Part shown: one piece after another, positions 1 to 9,913 of the stretch
Layout of the letters: the number at the start of each line of letters is the position of its first letter
Position numbering within the stretch: the first letter of the stretch is position 1
Source of the DNA: Mnemiopsis leidyi
Taxonomy: Eukaryota; Ctenophora; Tentaculata; Lobata; Bolinopsidae
DNA: 24,709 nucleotides
Direction of reading: 5' to 3'
NCBI GenBank assembly: GCA_000226015.1
Contig: JH154184.1
Span: forward strand, 63,496 to 88,204
The notes under the pieces: generated by a model
What the model saw: only the letters and a program-made list of their open reading frames with translations
Told to the model about the DNA's origin: nothing
The model's database searches: none
Translations under genes and position numbers: made by a program

Positions 1-147
1 CCAGTCCCACTTACTGGTACCAGTCCCACTAACTGGGACCAGCCCAACTTACTGGGACCAGTCCCACTAACTGGGACCAGTCTTACTAACGGGGACCAGT
101 CCCACTTACTGGGACTAGTTCCACTAACTGGGACCAGTCTCACTCAT
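1..147. repeat. 19-bp tandem array, about 8 copies
   Basis: Units of 19 nt close to CCAGTCCCACTAACTGGGA run from base 1 (so the array is probably cut by the window edge) and decay after about 147. Units alternate between a CTTACT and a CTAACT core, hinting at a 38-bp higher-order unit. The joint between units (ACTGGGACCAGTCCCACT) is an imperfect palindrome, 14 of 18 positions. It lies in a THOC2 intron. Confidence 0.9.
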
Positions 148-179
148 CAAATTTTAAGTTTCCAAAATTTATTATCGAT

Positions 180-332
180 CAAAAAACGACCAGTATAGAA
201 TTTCCGGCCAAATCCGGCTACCCAAATTTTTTGATAAAAAACACCTGTTTCCGGTCCGGCAAAATCCGGCTAACCGGAAATAAGATCCATTTCCGGCCGT
301 TTCCGGTCCGGCGGCCAAAATTCTGGACCGGT
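180..332. repeat. CCGG-rich degenerate repeat
   Basis: About 150 bp made of diverged copies of a TTTCCGG(T/C)CCGGC...AAATCCGGCTA(A/C)CCGG theme, unlike the AT-rich surroundings. It carries no open frame of note. It may be a fragment of a dispersed repeat. From 333 to 536 I see only ordinary intron sequence leading to the acceptor ATGCAG before 537. Confidence 0.6.
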
Positions 333-536
333 CGGTTCCTAATACATGTCCATTTGACCATGTCAGAATATTTTACTACCGAGAACTAAAGCAGGGCTAG
401 TAATTTTGTATAAAGTCAAATATCTTCGAAAGTTTGCGACACTTCCAAAGAGATTCCGTTTAATAGCTTTAAAAAATGAACTCGGCTGACTTGAAGGAGT
501 TATCAGTAAATATATGTCACATTAATATACATGCAG

Positions 537-1335
537 GTGAAATGTTGGGAAGATCTGAACGACATGGTATTTACCCCCCTCTTCAGACTTGGACCGTATC
601 TCTCCCACTGTCCGGTTCTCTTCACCAAGATTCTGAGACTCTTCCAGCTGTACATCAAGGAAAACAAGGCTGACATATGTAGTCAGGCACTAGCAGGGTG
701 ATTGTTGTTACTGGTTACCATGTTAATTCTTTAGTATTAGTAGTATAGTAGTATTCTTTAGTATTAATATAAGTAACTCTAGACTTGAACTATCTAGATA
801 ACTTAGGTTTTTCAACTTTTTCAATTTCAATTTATTATAATCTTAAGAATTTAATTAAGAGTGTTACCCTGTTCTACAATGTGTTGTAGAATGCAGTCAG
901 CTTTTGAAGGAATTACCTGCCATTACTAATGATATTTATCTGCTAGCTCTATACCTATCTGATGACTGAACATTTCAGACAAATGATGACGATAACAAGT
1001 GACGTCATACTGCCCTCTCTTTCCATGATGAACTACAACTACAACTTCACTGCTATGATATGGCGAGTTCGATTGCAATTCAGCAAACATTTTATTGATA
1101 AAGTTCAGACTTAAGTTTTTATTTACATTTATGTCAGGAAAATATCATCTCTGACATGATAAACGCACTGATTATTTAAGACATTTAGAGTAACCAATCA
1201 ATCTTAAAACAGGGAGTACATGCAACACTTTCCGTACCATATACGTTACCGATTATACGCAAAGTGGAAAAACGTATCCTACGCCAAGAACCCTCTACTG
1301 ATGGTCACCAAAGCAGAAACTATCCACACCTCACG
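537..1335 (+). CDS. THOC2: THOC2 exons encoding the middle domain (3 exons in window)
   Basis: Exons 537-697, 979-1066 and 1217-1335. The first two join as GG|A at a phase-2 boundary; the second to third is phase 0. The third ends in CG, completed 3.7 kb later by the A at 5092. The peptide matches the human stretch from the LGPHLSHDP motif to the TFPYQHRYRLYGQWKNE motif. Intron 698-978 holds nothing recognisable. Confidence 0.9.
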
Positions 1336-4300
1336 GTAATATTGAAGAAACTGCTTTTGTCTCCGATTCTTGATTTTTCATATTTTGATAATTTAAGTAA
1401 GCAAGATAAAAGTACTATTGTACTATTATAGTAGTACAAAATATCTGAGTTAGGGATATCCCAAAATAAAGTTACTTGCACATGATCTAAAGATATTAGT
1501 TCATAGATGTCAGGTGAGTTGGCGTTGTTGCTTCAATTGAAAATTAGTTTTGATATTTTGAATCTTCAAATATTTCTCATAATCTATACTTTAGTCAGCA
1601 ATCGCACTGACGTGTGTGCTATTATAGGAACCAAATTTTTTGTCAGAATACCAGTTGGGCACAGTATTTCTAATACCTAGTTCCACTATTTGTCTTCTAT
1701 TTACCATGATGCCTTATGTAACATACCTATTTAGCTCTTGTTCGTAATGTCACAACATGATAAACCTGAACCTACCTGAACCTGTTACAGGATATAAAGT
1801 TACCTAAAGTAGAACAGAGAGGTTCTTGTTGATGAGAAAAATATGTGCCAAATGTGCAGGTCACTTCACTGCTCCCTGAGTTTATAGCTCTAAAGTCAGA
1901 ACATGTCACTTCCACTACAGTTCCGGGGTCTACTGGGAACTGTGTTCGTGTTTCTAGCATGCTTGTCCAGTCTGTCTTCAGTCCGGTGCAATCTGATTAT
2001 ATGATTCAAGTTAGCGTCTTAACAGACCGTTACAGATTATGCTAATATGGATTGTTTAGCTTGTTAATCAGCAAACCGTCAACTACATGAAACTTTGACA
2101 CCTTACATTATCATTTAATGAAAAGACATCACTGATGGTAAAACCAAGCGTATTTTATAAGCCATTTTAAATTAGTATTTTCAAGTAATTCCAGCTTTAA
2201 CGTTTCTCATTGAGTCATAAAGTCCTCATTAAATGCAATTGTAGTTTAGCTGCATGGCTTCTAACTTTCCATTATTGATTACCTGTCTGTCCAAATCTGT
2301 AGTAATCAGATGCAGAGTCAAAATAGGAGAAGAATATTATCTCTACCTTTCTGCTCCAAAATTCCAGCCATCCAGGGTAACCACACATGCTATTAGACAG
2401 GAGAACGTTGAGAACTTCCACACCGTTACAGTGTATCTTTACTCTTATTCCTGCAGTTTTATCTAATGTTATCCTCCAAATCTTATCTACTTCTGAAGGC
2501 AGGTTAGTGGGGAAGTCAGTCCAGAAAGAGCCGCACCTGTGGAAATAGTATCGTGGAGTGGAGGTGAAGTTGATCGCTACTTCTGGCATATGGTAGTCTC
2601 TATCCCTTCTTTGTGACGTGTATAAGTAAATACTAACTACATCTCCACTTCCAAGTGTACTATCGGTCTTTATCTCTAAAGGAGTGTTTTCTAGATCTAG
2701 TGGTATTTTAATATCCCGTTGTACTGCTGTCCAATCATCTGAGGTAGTTGTAATTAGGTAGTTGTAATTAGTGTTTTCACGTCCCATGTTCTCGTTTTAT
2801 AACGGGGGAAGGAAAGTCAGTTGTGCAACGTCGGATATGTCGAAAGGAATAGGATCAGTATGCTACCTCTAAAGCATGTATTTCCTATCTCTGTTAATAT
2901 CGAGAACAGATGGCATTGATTCGATTTGCTAATAGTAATTTAAAAACACCGTACCTGTTACATCTACAGTAACTCCTAATCCAACAAGTAGAACGAATTT
3001 CAGAAGCAGAATTTTCTTTTTGAACATCTATCGTGATGAAAGAAATTTTGGTTAAACTAAAATGAAACTTATGACAAACAGACAGATGAACGGTGTATTA
3101 GATGAATTTTACGAACTTTTAATTTCTAAAATATCTGTTACGGTGGTAGATTTCAACCAAAAAAACGAACGATACCGCAAAGTTCAAAGTTCGGACAAAA
3201 ATGAAATGAATAAATTGTGCAGAACAGCATTGACGTGTTCACGACTTATAACACGTTGTCTTTCAAAGACTTTGGAAGATCGAATTGGTCCACACATCTC
3301 CCTCCGGTTTTTGTAGTGTCTAAGTACTCTTGGTATCTGAGCATTATTCACCCCGGCCCTAAGTCCATGTTCCAGTTCATATGGCGGAGTCAACCAAAAC
3401 AGAAACTTTAAGCGGGGTTACCAGAAACTTCACCACACGATTGGCAGTTCGTTTCGTAAGATAAGGATGGCTCATATAATTTTAGTGGTAAGGTTGCCTT
3501 GTGATAAGCAATTTCACAAACAATTCCACTGCGAATCTTTTAAAATAAGTAAATTCGTGTGAGTACCAAGTTAATTCACAGAAAATTTTGAAAATATACT
3601 TAATATGCTATGGTCTTTAACCAAGTGAGGGGACAGTTACAAGTTTTCATCATGTCGTTCGCGGAGGCAATGAAACGAGCTAAATTATTGTAGAAATATT
3701 TTCTCCATCATTGGCTACTTTGACATTGTCACTCAAATTATTTGTATAATAGTAGTGTTGAAAGTATCACTTTGACCAAGTGAGTCTTACAAATCGTCGA
3801 ACAAATTACTGCAAAATATAATTTAACATTTAGCAACTTGCTAGTAGTTCGTAAAAAATGTTACGCAGCAGCCAGTATATTATAGGGTGACTCCACGAAA
3901 GGTTTTTGCTTCCTTTTCTGAAGAAAGACTTTCGGAAGCAGATCAAGGCAGGACAGAATCTTCATGAGAGCTGTGTTCTGATTGGTTCTATGCAAGTGGT
4001 ACTGCGTTCTGATTGGTTCTCCTGAGGGGGAGCTGTCAGCTGATTGGTCTGCATTAAATTATCTTAACTGCTGAACAAATGAAAAAAGTCAGTTGAGTAG
4101 TACCGACAAAAAATCAGGATATTTTAAAGTTATCTAAAATTTTATCATTATAGATTGGAATAAACTTCCTTCAGATTGATTATACTAGCCAACGCGAAAT
4201 TCTACTGAATCTGAAACGCTTAAAGAATTGAAAATTCGTTTGTTCAGTATGCCGCTGCACTGTACAGGGGAAATACAGACTGAACTATTTTGGGCACTTT

Positions 4301-7300
4301 AATATCGGGAACAGCAAAGCAATTATTATCATGTCATCAATTTAGGTTGTTGAGATTGCTGTCAAAGTTAGTGGCATGAATAATACGATCTCAGTACGCT
4401 CTGGCTATATAACAAACGATCGTTGTGAACCGAGTTAACTCTGCCATGGACTAAAACGAACTTTACGGCAAAATGTTGTTTTTCTCTTTGAGCTAAAAAG
4501 TTCGTAATTGAACATTTAACATTGAACAGAGAGAAGCTGTAGCCACATTTGTGTTCATTTTTGACTTGGTAGTGGAAGGGGACAGTGATGTTCTGAGTTA
4601 GGTCTCAGCAGGTCTCATCTTAATGGTGTTTTTCACTGTTCCAGTTTCCACGCTGTATTACTTGACATTCTCCCTGTACCACCTGTTCCTCGTGTATCGG
4701 TACCAACCACGCCGTCGAGAGCTCCTCGTTTTCCAGGAATCAAAGTCACGGTTAATTATGCAACCCACAAAGCAAAGCCGTCTACAATGCAGGTCAAGTC
4801 CCTTTTCATCCCGGCCTCTGGAGAGTTTATGAAGAGTCATAAGAATTAAGAATCACGTCCTTTTCAATAATGTGTATCGCGTGCTCATGTATAGCAGTGT
4901 TAACATACAGTTGGTAAGAAGCACATGATATCAGATTCAGCTAGGTGGAGTGCGATTCGCCTAAATTTAGCTTAACGTTATTTAGCTAAATTTAGCTATG
5001 TAGTGTGTTCAGCTAAATAGTTTTTTAGTTACATAGTGCGGGAATCACATAATGTACTTGTCAGATCGTTCTAGAAGGGAATATTTTGCAGATACATCTT
5101 AAAGCGGCTGACAAAGGAGAACGTTAAGCCGTTTGGGAGACAGATTGGGAGAGTAGCACATTGCAATCCGGCTGTTATATTCGACCAGATACTCTTTCAG
5201 ATACAGCGTTATGATAACCTCATACTACCTATCGTCAATGCTCTGAAGTGGGTTTTTCTTGTTTTACATTTCTTGTTTTTCATTCCTCCTTGTTTTACAT
5301 TCCTTGTTTTACATTTCTTGTTTTACATTTCTTGTTTTTCATTCCTTGTTTAATGTTTTACATTCATCATGTCACTTGCAATAGTACATTCCTTGTTTTA
5401 CATTCCTTGTTTAATGTTTTACATTCATCATGTCACTTGCAATAGTACATTGCCAAATTGCAATAGTACAATTTAAATTTTCATTACGATTATCTCTAAG
5501 TCCTTAACCTTTGATCGCAGGTATTTAGGACTACTTAGTTTGGATGTGTTGTCGTATTGTATCATAGAAGCACTTTCTGACCCTGAGAAGTCGAAGCAGA
5601 AAGAAGAAGACACGAACATATCTTGGTGGTTCCAGGTCGGTTAGCTGAAAACGTCAATACTCCTTTCTCAAGTCTCAGCTGTAATTGTGGCGGGATTTTT
5701 AGAGGTTTACTGAAGCGCATTTGTGGTCGGTCACTGATGTGAGGGTTTTAAAGGCACGCGCTGAACATCTATCATTGTGTGGAGGAATAACTTTTTCATC
5801 GGAAACTAGCAATAGGGTGGCGCGCACATGTGAGACTCTGATATATCAAATGTATCTAAGGACGCTTGAGAAATCCTGCGCTTTTTACAAATTGCGGCCG
5901 ATTTTGCTATTTATTAATAGTTGTAACGGTCGTATTTACATATAGCATTTGCTTATCTGCTCCCAATTAAACCAAGTTTCTTCTCAGGTGTTAGCGCAGT
6001 TTTGTGGTCACGTTTATAAGAAGTACAATATCGAACTTTCTGGACTGTTACAATACATCGTAAATCAGTTAAAAGCTAATAAAAGTACTGATCTGCTCAT
6101 CTTAAAGGAGGTAGGACTATAACCATCTTTTCTTCTCTTAAGTATTTTCGTTTGTCCTCGTTGCAAATCTACGTGCTTGTCATCGATCCTTAATACTGTT
6201 TTTTCATTGGGGGCCATTAAAGGGAAGCGATGAAATTTTTTGTTACGCCCATTTAAACATCGCTTGTTTACATAACTGATTCACTGCACTCCTATCGTAA
6301 TTACAGGTGATTCAGCGGATGAGTGGAATTGAGATATCAGAAGAAGTTACGGAATCGCAACTGGAGGCAGTTTGTGGAGGACCAGTCCTCTTAGCCGAGG
6401 CTGGATTTTTTACTCCCATCCGGTAATATAAACATTGTTTATTTATAGACATTCTGTATCAATTACATACTTACAACTTCTTAGTAAGGAACTGTGTTGT
6501 TCAAGAACCGTGACGTGGAACAGACATTATTACAGGCACACAGAGCGAAGTAACCAGCGGCTTCAGGAGTCATTAGGTCTCAATGACATTTGGTTGCCAC
6601 TTTGTGTATTGGCAAGTCAACAGCGACATTCCATCGTTTTCGGAAGTAAGTGTAATTTTTCAGTTAACCTTAAGCAAATACAACCCTTTGTTTATATATT
6701 GTGACATGAAAACCTGAATAGTTAAGTTAAAGTTGACCTCAAATAACAGTGCTAATGAAAACTCCAGGACGCCCATATTGGATTTTACGTTAACTGCTTG
6801 CGCTCTACAGATGAAGAGCGACACATAAAACTGACTGCGCGGCTGTACGACCAGTGTCAGGATACCTTTACTCAACTGGGACAGTTCTTAACAACCAACC
6901 CCACCAACAATCAGAGTCTTAAGACGTTGCCTTCTTTCGAGGAGCTTTCCACTATGTACCATTTACAGGCGGACAGTGCTTTCTTTTTACTTCGCACTAA
7001 ACTCAGTGATCAGGTGAGTCTTATTATTTCAAATTTGAGCATATTGTCTTTATCTTAATTATTTTGTAAACTTACTTATTGTGACACCTGTTATAGTTTG
7101 AGGCTTGAGCTACATGTACAAACAGAAAATATAGGTCCCGCTATTTTAGTTTATCTCAAATGTCCTGGTCCAATTGTACATATTAAAAAACAACTTTTCA
7201 GATAATGGTAGAGTGTGGTAGCACATGCTCGCCAGACGACCCCCAACCTTACATCACTGCCTCTGACAAAATCATATCTCAGCTGAGTGATCAGGTTAGG

Positions 7301-9457
7301 CGAATAATCTATTGTTCCAACTTTCAATTGTAAGATTTCTAGACGTGCAGTTAGTCCCTGCGATAAAATATTGTAACATATTATTGTGCAGCCATTGAAC
7401 CAGTTAAAAGTATTTCTGCGATTTTGTTTCATCGATACCTAACTTATCCTGGAGGTGGGAACTAAAACTCTGATCATGATAATGTCACCCAAAAATTTGC
7501 CCCATGGTCAATGGTCAAGAACGACTTTGGTCCATGGCCACGGAAACGCCGAATTCTCCCTTAAGTCATGCTCAAAATGGACAGAACTGAAAAAACGTCC
7601 GTTTGGACTCATCCTCTCCCCTCTCCCCAAGCAACTAATCGGCTATAATAATAAATAAATAAATAGGACTAAGTGTCACTTATTGTTCGGTTGTACGATT
7701 ATGATGTATGGTTTGACCAAGAATTGTAACTTTTTCAGGTGAAGCTGCTGTATCCTCCAAAAGTCTGGGACAAGATTTCACCTCGATTGTTTGCAACCTT
7801 CTGGTCTCTCTCCTCCTCTGATATCATACTGCCCTCTCAGAGATACACTTCTGAGATAGACAGAATCGAGACTGCTATCAAACAGGTGAAATTCTTAATT
7901 TAAGTTGGTGATTTAATGCAATTTTATGGTTTCTCTGCAAAGGTTCTTGAACTTTAAGGTTTTTCCTAAAGGCTTCTGAAAATCATTGAAATCTCTCTTC
8001 AGCTGAACAATATCCATATACTCCAGGTTAATGAGAATGAGGATTTAGCGCAGAGAAGAAAAGACAAAGAAATCGAACGACACAAAGATCTGATTACAAA
8101 GTTAAATGAGGAACAAAAATCACAGGAAGTCAACCACAAGCTTGTTCTCGCTCGACTAGAAGCTGAAAAAGATGAGTGGTTCACAAACGCAAACTCTACC
8201 AAAGTCGATGCTATAATGCAGGTATTGCCCTGGTTGTATTGCTAAAGATGGTAGTTATTGAGAGCGAATCTTCTCAAGTACCCTTTCAAGAGGCTGATAA
8301 ATGCTTTACGTAATGGTTGTTACCGTTATAGTAGAATCTGCACTGTAATTAATTAACCAAGGTCTCACTATCTTTTTTTCAGTTCCTGCAAGTTTGCATA
8401 ATCCAGCGGTCCATGTTCACGGCTAGTGATGCGATTTACTGTGCCAAGTTTGTTGAGCTGTGCCACAAAATGCAAGCCTCCAACTTCTCTACCTTAATCT
8501 ACTTCGATAGGATCTTCTCAGACGTTTCTCACATTGTCACCAATTGCACGGACAATGAGGCTAGCAGGTAGGATATTGAAAGTTTTTCAGATTGTTCAAA
8601 ACACTTCCTTTATCGCTGCTGAGTCGTAGGCATTTTTTGCTTCGGCGATTTGGCTGTTTTGTAACTTTGTTAACTTTAAGTCAATAATGTTATCTTCCTC
8701 ACATACTAGTTTTCATTACCCTCAATTCTCCAGGTATGGACGATTCCTTTGCGAGACTTTGAAAGGTATCTCCAGATGGCATAAAGACAAGGCTCTGTAT
8801 GAAAAAGAGTGTGGGAAATCACCCGGATTTGTCCACATAATTAGAGGAGATCCCAACAGCGACGGAGCTAAGAGAATCGAGAAGTATTTGGACTACGAAA
8901 ACTTCCGACACGTGTGCTGCAAATGGCACTTCAAGTTGACCAAAGCCATGGTCTTCTGTTTCGACTCCAAGGATTACTCTCAGATTAGAAACGGGTTGAC
9001 CGTTCTGAACAAGATCCTTCCCGAGTTCCCAGTCGTGTTAAACCTAGCACAAGCGCTTGAGAAGCGCATACTCAAAGTCAAGGAAGAGGAGAAGAAAGAA
9101 CGACCGGACCTATACGCTCTTGCGATGGGATACTCGGCCCAACTCAACTCTCGGCGAAACACCTTCATTGCTGAGGAGAAGTTCCACCACGTGGAGAAGA
9201 AAACTCCAGAGACGACAGCTGCATCACGCAACAGTTCGCCTGCGCGCAAAGACAAACGTGCTGAGAGCGTGAAGCGAAGAGACGAGACTGAGTCGGAGAA
9301 GAAGCGGAGAAGAGAGGATGATCTGAAGAAGGAGGGAGAGAGGAAAAGCGCGGAGAAAAAAGTGAAGCAGGATGTATCGCCCAAGACAAAGGCTAACGGG
9401 GTGAGGGAGAGGGACTCTGAAACCGATGAAAACAGATCAAAAATAAGGAAGAAGTAA
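537..9457 (+). CDS. THOC2: THO complex subunit 2 (THOC2), partial: N-terminal exons lie off the left edge
   Basis: THOC2 is the large scaffold of the nuclear THO complex, which joins TREX in co-transcriptional mRNP packaging, export and R-loop suppression. Exons: 537-697, 979-1066, 1217-1335, 5092-5247, 5521-5635, 5988-6110, 6307-6422, 6536-6645, 6811-7013, 7202-7294, 7739-7885, 8003-8221, 8383-8567, 8734-9457. All have GT/AG ends and compatible phases; together they give 852 residues plus TAA. Landmarks colinear with human THOC2 are [111 protein letters not shown] and [15 protein letters not shown]. The charged tail after the Tho2 domain is far shorter than in vertebrates. Acceptor 1217 (CAGGGAG|TAC rather than the CAG four bases upstream) was chosen because only it keeps phase and an ungapped alignment. 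The donor after 1066 (GTTCGA) is weak. The giant third intron hosts a gene on the other strand. Confidence 0.95.
2272..3027 (-). CDS. secreted 179-residue protein, two exons, nested in a THOC2 intron
   Basis: Exon 1 runs 3027 to 2955 and encodes [19 protein letters not shown], a classic signal peptide (basic n-region, Leu/Val core), then a few residues to an ACA G|GTACGG donor. Exon 2 runs 2738 to 2272 after a CCTCAG acceptor; both ends are phase 1, so the joined frame is open for 180 codons including TGA-type termination at 2272-2274. An ATG at 2787 opens the longer frame but gives no signal peptide, and a stop lies just upstream, so I prefer the spliced model. The mature part has three Cys (93, 128, 143), a N-F-T glycosylation sequon near 82 and a motif [19 protein letters not shown] then EVLNVLLS and SASDYYR. 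This resembles an abundant family of short secreted beta-rich proteins that I associate with cnidarians, from memory. Function unknown. Confidence 0.72.
2955..3027 (-). CDS. signal-peptide exon of the nested secreted protein
   Basis: 73 nt encoding 24 residues plus one base. The charged MFKKK start and the hydrophobic [14 protein letters not shown] run are a textbook secretion signal. The intron (2954-2739, minus strand, 216 nt) starts GTACGG and ends CTACCTCAG. It was too short to be seen as an ordinary open frame. Confidence 0.68.
3976..4050 (-). promoter_or_regulatory. three CCAAT boxes spaced exactly 31 bp
   Basis: ATTGG at 3981, 4012 and 4043 on the plus strand reads CCAAT on the minus strand, each in the context CTGATTGGT. 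The 31-bp period is about three helical turns, a spacing favoured by NF-Y-driven promoters. The cluster is about 950 bp upstream of the nested secreted-protein start codon and in its orientation. A decayed 31-bp tandem repeat is an equally simple explanation. Regulatory role is inference. Confidence 0.4.
5092..8221 (+). CDS. THOC2: THOC2 exons encoding the central helical region (9 exons)
   Basis: Exons 5092-5247, 5521-5635, 5988-6110, 6307-6422, 6536-6645, 6811-7013, 7202-7294, 7739-7885 and 8003-8221. They cover the most conserved THOC2 core, with motifs [47 protein letters not shown] and ATFWSL. The 8003-8221 exon encodes a charged helix rich in Glu, Lys and Arg, likely a coiled coil (about 73 residues), as in the human protein before the FLQLCIFPRC motif. 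Confidence 0.93.
5250..5472. repeat. T-rich tandem repeat with a 61-bp duplicated block
   Basis: Starting just after the donor of the 5092-5247 exon, units close to TTGTTTTACATTCC (about 16 bp) repeat. A larger block (ATTCCTTGTTTAATG ... CAATAGTACATT) is present at about 5341-5390 and again at 5402-5450, period 61 bp, almost identical. The whole lies in one THOC2 intron (5248-5520). The open frame across it is repeat-driven, not a gene. Confidence 0.8.
7295..7738 (+). other. THOC2 intron, no recognisable content
   Basis: 444-nt intron between exons 7202-7294 (donor GTTAGG) and 7739-7885 (acceptor TTTTTCAG). It holds a short AATAAATAAATAAATA run near 7650 and a pair of CCATGG-containing words near 7500-7540. 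The two open frames here lack coding character. Confidence 0.7.
8383..9457 (+). CDS. THOC2: THOC2 C-terminal Tho2 domain and charged tail (last 2 exons)
   Basis: Exons 8383-8567 and 8734-9457 join within an AG|G arginine codon. Conserved motifs include [63 protein letters not shown] and [17 protein letters not shown]. From about 9190 the protein becomes low-complexity Lys/Glu/Arg/Ser with SPARK and KKRRRE-type basic patches, probably disordered and with nuclear-localisation character. Stop TAA at 9455-9457. A minus-strand open frame over the tail is only a shadow of this composition. Confidence 0.97.
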
Positions 9458-9913
9458 AGCAGACTCAATCAGTCAATCGTTAATGACCAAACGAGATTTA
9501 GATTGACAAACTTCTAATTAATGAAGAATTTCACTTAATGTTAAATTTAATTATTAGGGTCTGTATCCTAAAGATACTTTTTAGAAGTGAAACCCGGATT
9601 CAGAATATTGAACCTAAATAATTTTAATGTTTTATTTTAGTACAAAATTGCAATTTTGTCAAAGCCCTTTGCTGGGCGCCAATATTTTATCTCTCCAGCC
9701 AAATATCTTTAATTGAGATTTATTGAACACGCGCCAATTTCTGCATTAAAGTTTTGGATTTGAATTCAACATTCTTTCATAACGATTAGCTCCACGTTTT
9801 TCCAATTGCAATCTTAACAAAATCTCCTTCGGAAGCATGTAGCAGGCAACATCACAGTCGTGTATAACACAAAGTCTATAATCTGACCGCTTGATTATTG
9901 GAACGTATTTTGG
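9458..9913 (+). other. THOC2 3' UTR / TOPBP1 upstream region
   Basis: Only 456 nt separate the THOC2 stop from the proposed TOPBP1 start codon on the same strand. It is AT-rich, with no open frame of note. The best poly(A) hexamer is ATTAAA at 9745-9750; no AATAAA occurs before 9914 (one lies at 10173, inside TOPBP1 intron 1). I see no convincing TATA box. An in-frame TGA at 9884-9886 precedes the proposed start. Confidence 0.6.
9745..9750 (+). terminator. candidate THOC2 poly(A) signal ATTAAA
   Basis: The commonest variant hexamer, about 290 nt after the THOC2 stop, followed by a GTTTTGG and T-rich stretch. It is weak evidence by itself. Confidence 0.3.

Larger units (their letters stand above)
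1336..5091 (+). other. giant THOC2 intron (3.76 kb)
   Basis: The donor CG|GTAAT follows 1335 and the acceptor TTTTGCAG precedes 5092. Apart from the minus-strand gene at 2272-3027 and the CCAAT cluster at 3981-4047, I see only AT-rich non-coding sequence. Open frames at 3062-3316 and 4623-4840 show no family features. A perfect 14-bp palindrome AGCTAAATTTAGCT lies at 4984-4997 within a short TTTAGCTAA-rich patch (about 4965-5030). Confidence 0.85.

Noticed and set aside
1-147. CRISPR-like array
   Set aside because: Units are directly adjacent with no unique spacers, and the context is an animal intron.
2739-2787. ATG at 2787 as the start of the nested secreted protein
   Set aside because: It gives [15 protein letters not shown] without any signal peptide and lies in what splices well as an intron with a CCTCAG acceptor.
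3062-3411. Plus-strand open frames of 64-84 codons in the THOC2 giant intron
   Set aside because: No recognisable motifs, overlapping competing frames and no compatible splice sites.
4623-4840. Overlapping plus- and minus-strand frames of 60-69 codons in the THOC2 giant intron
   Set aside because: Two antiparallel frames of equal quality, no homology I recognise and no need for an exon here, since THOC2 runs without gaps from 1335 to 5092.
8980-9468. Minus-strand 162-codon open frame
   Set aside because: It is antisense to the THOC2 last exon and rich in Ser/Phe/Leu, as expected opposite Glu/Lys-rich codons.
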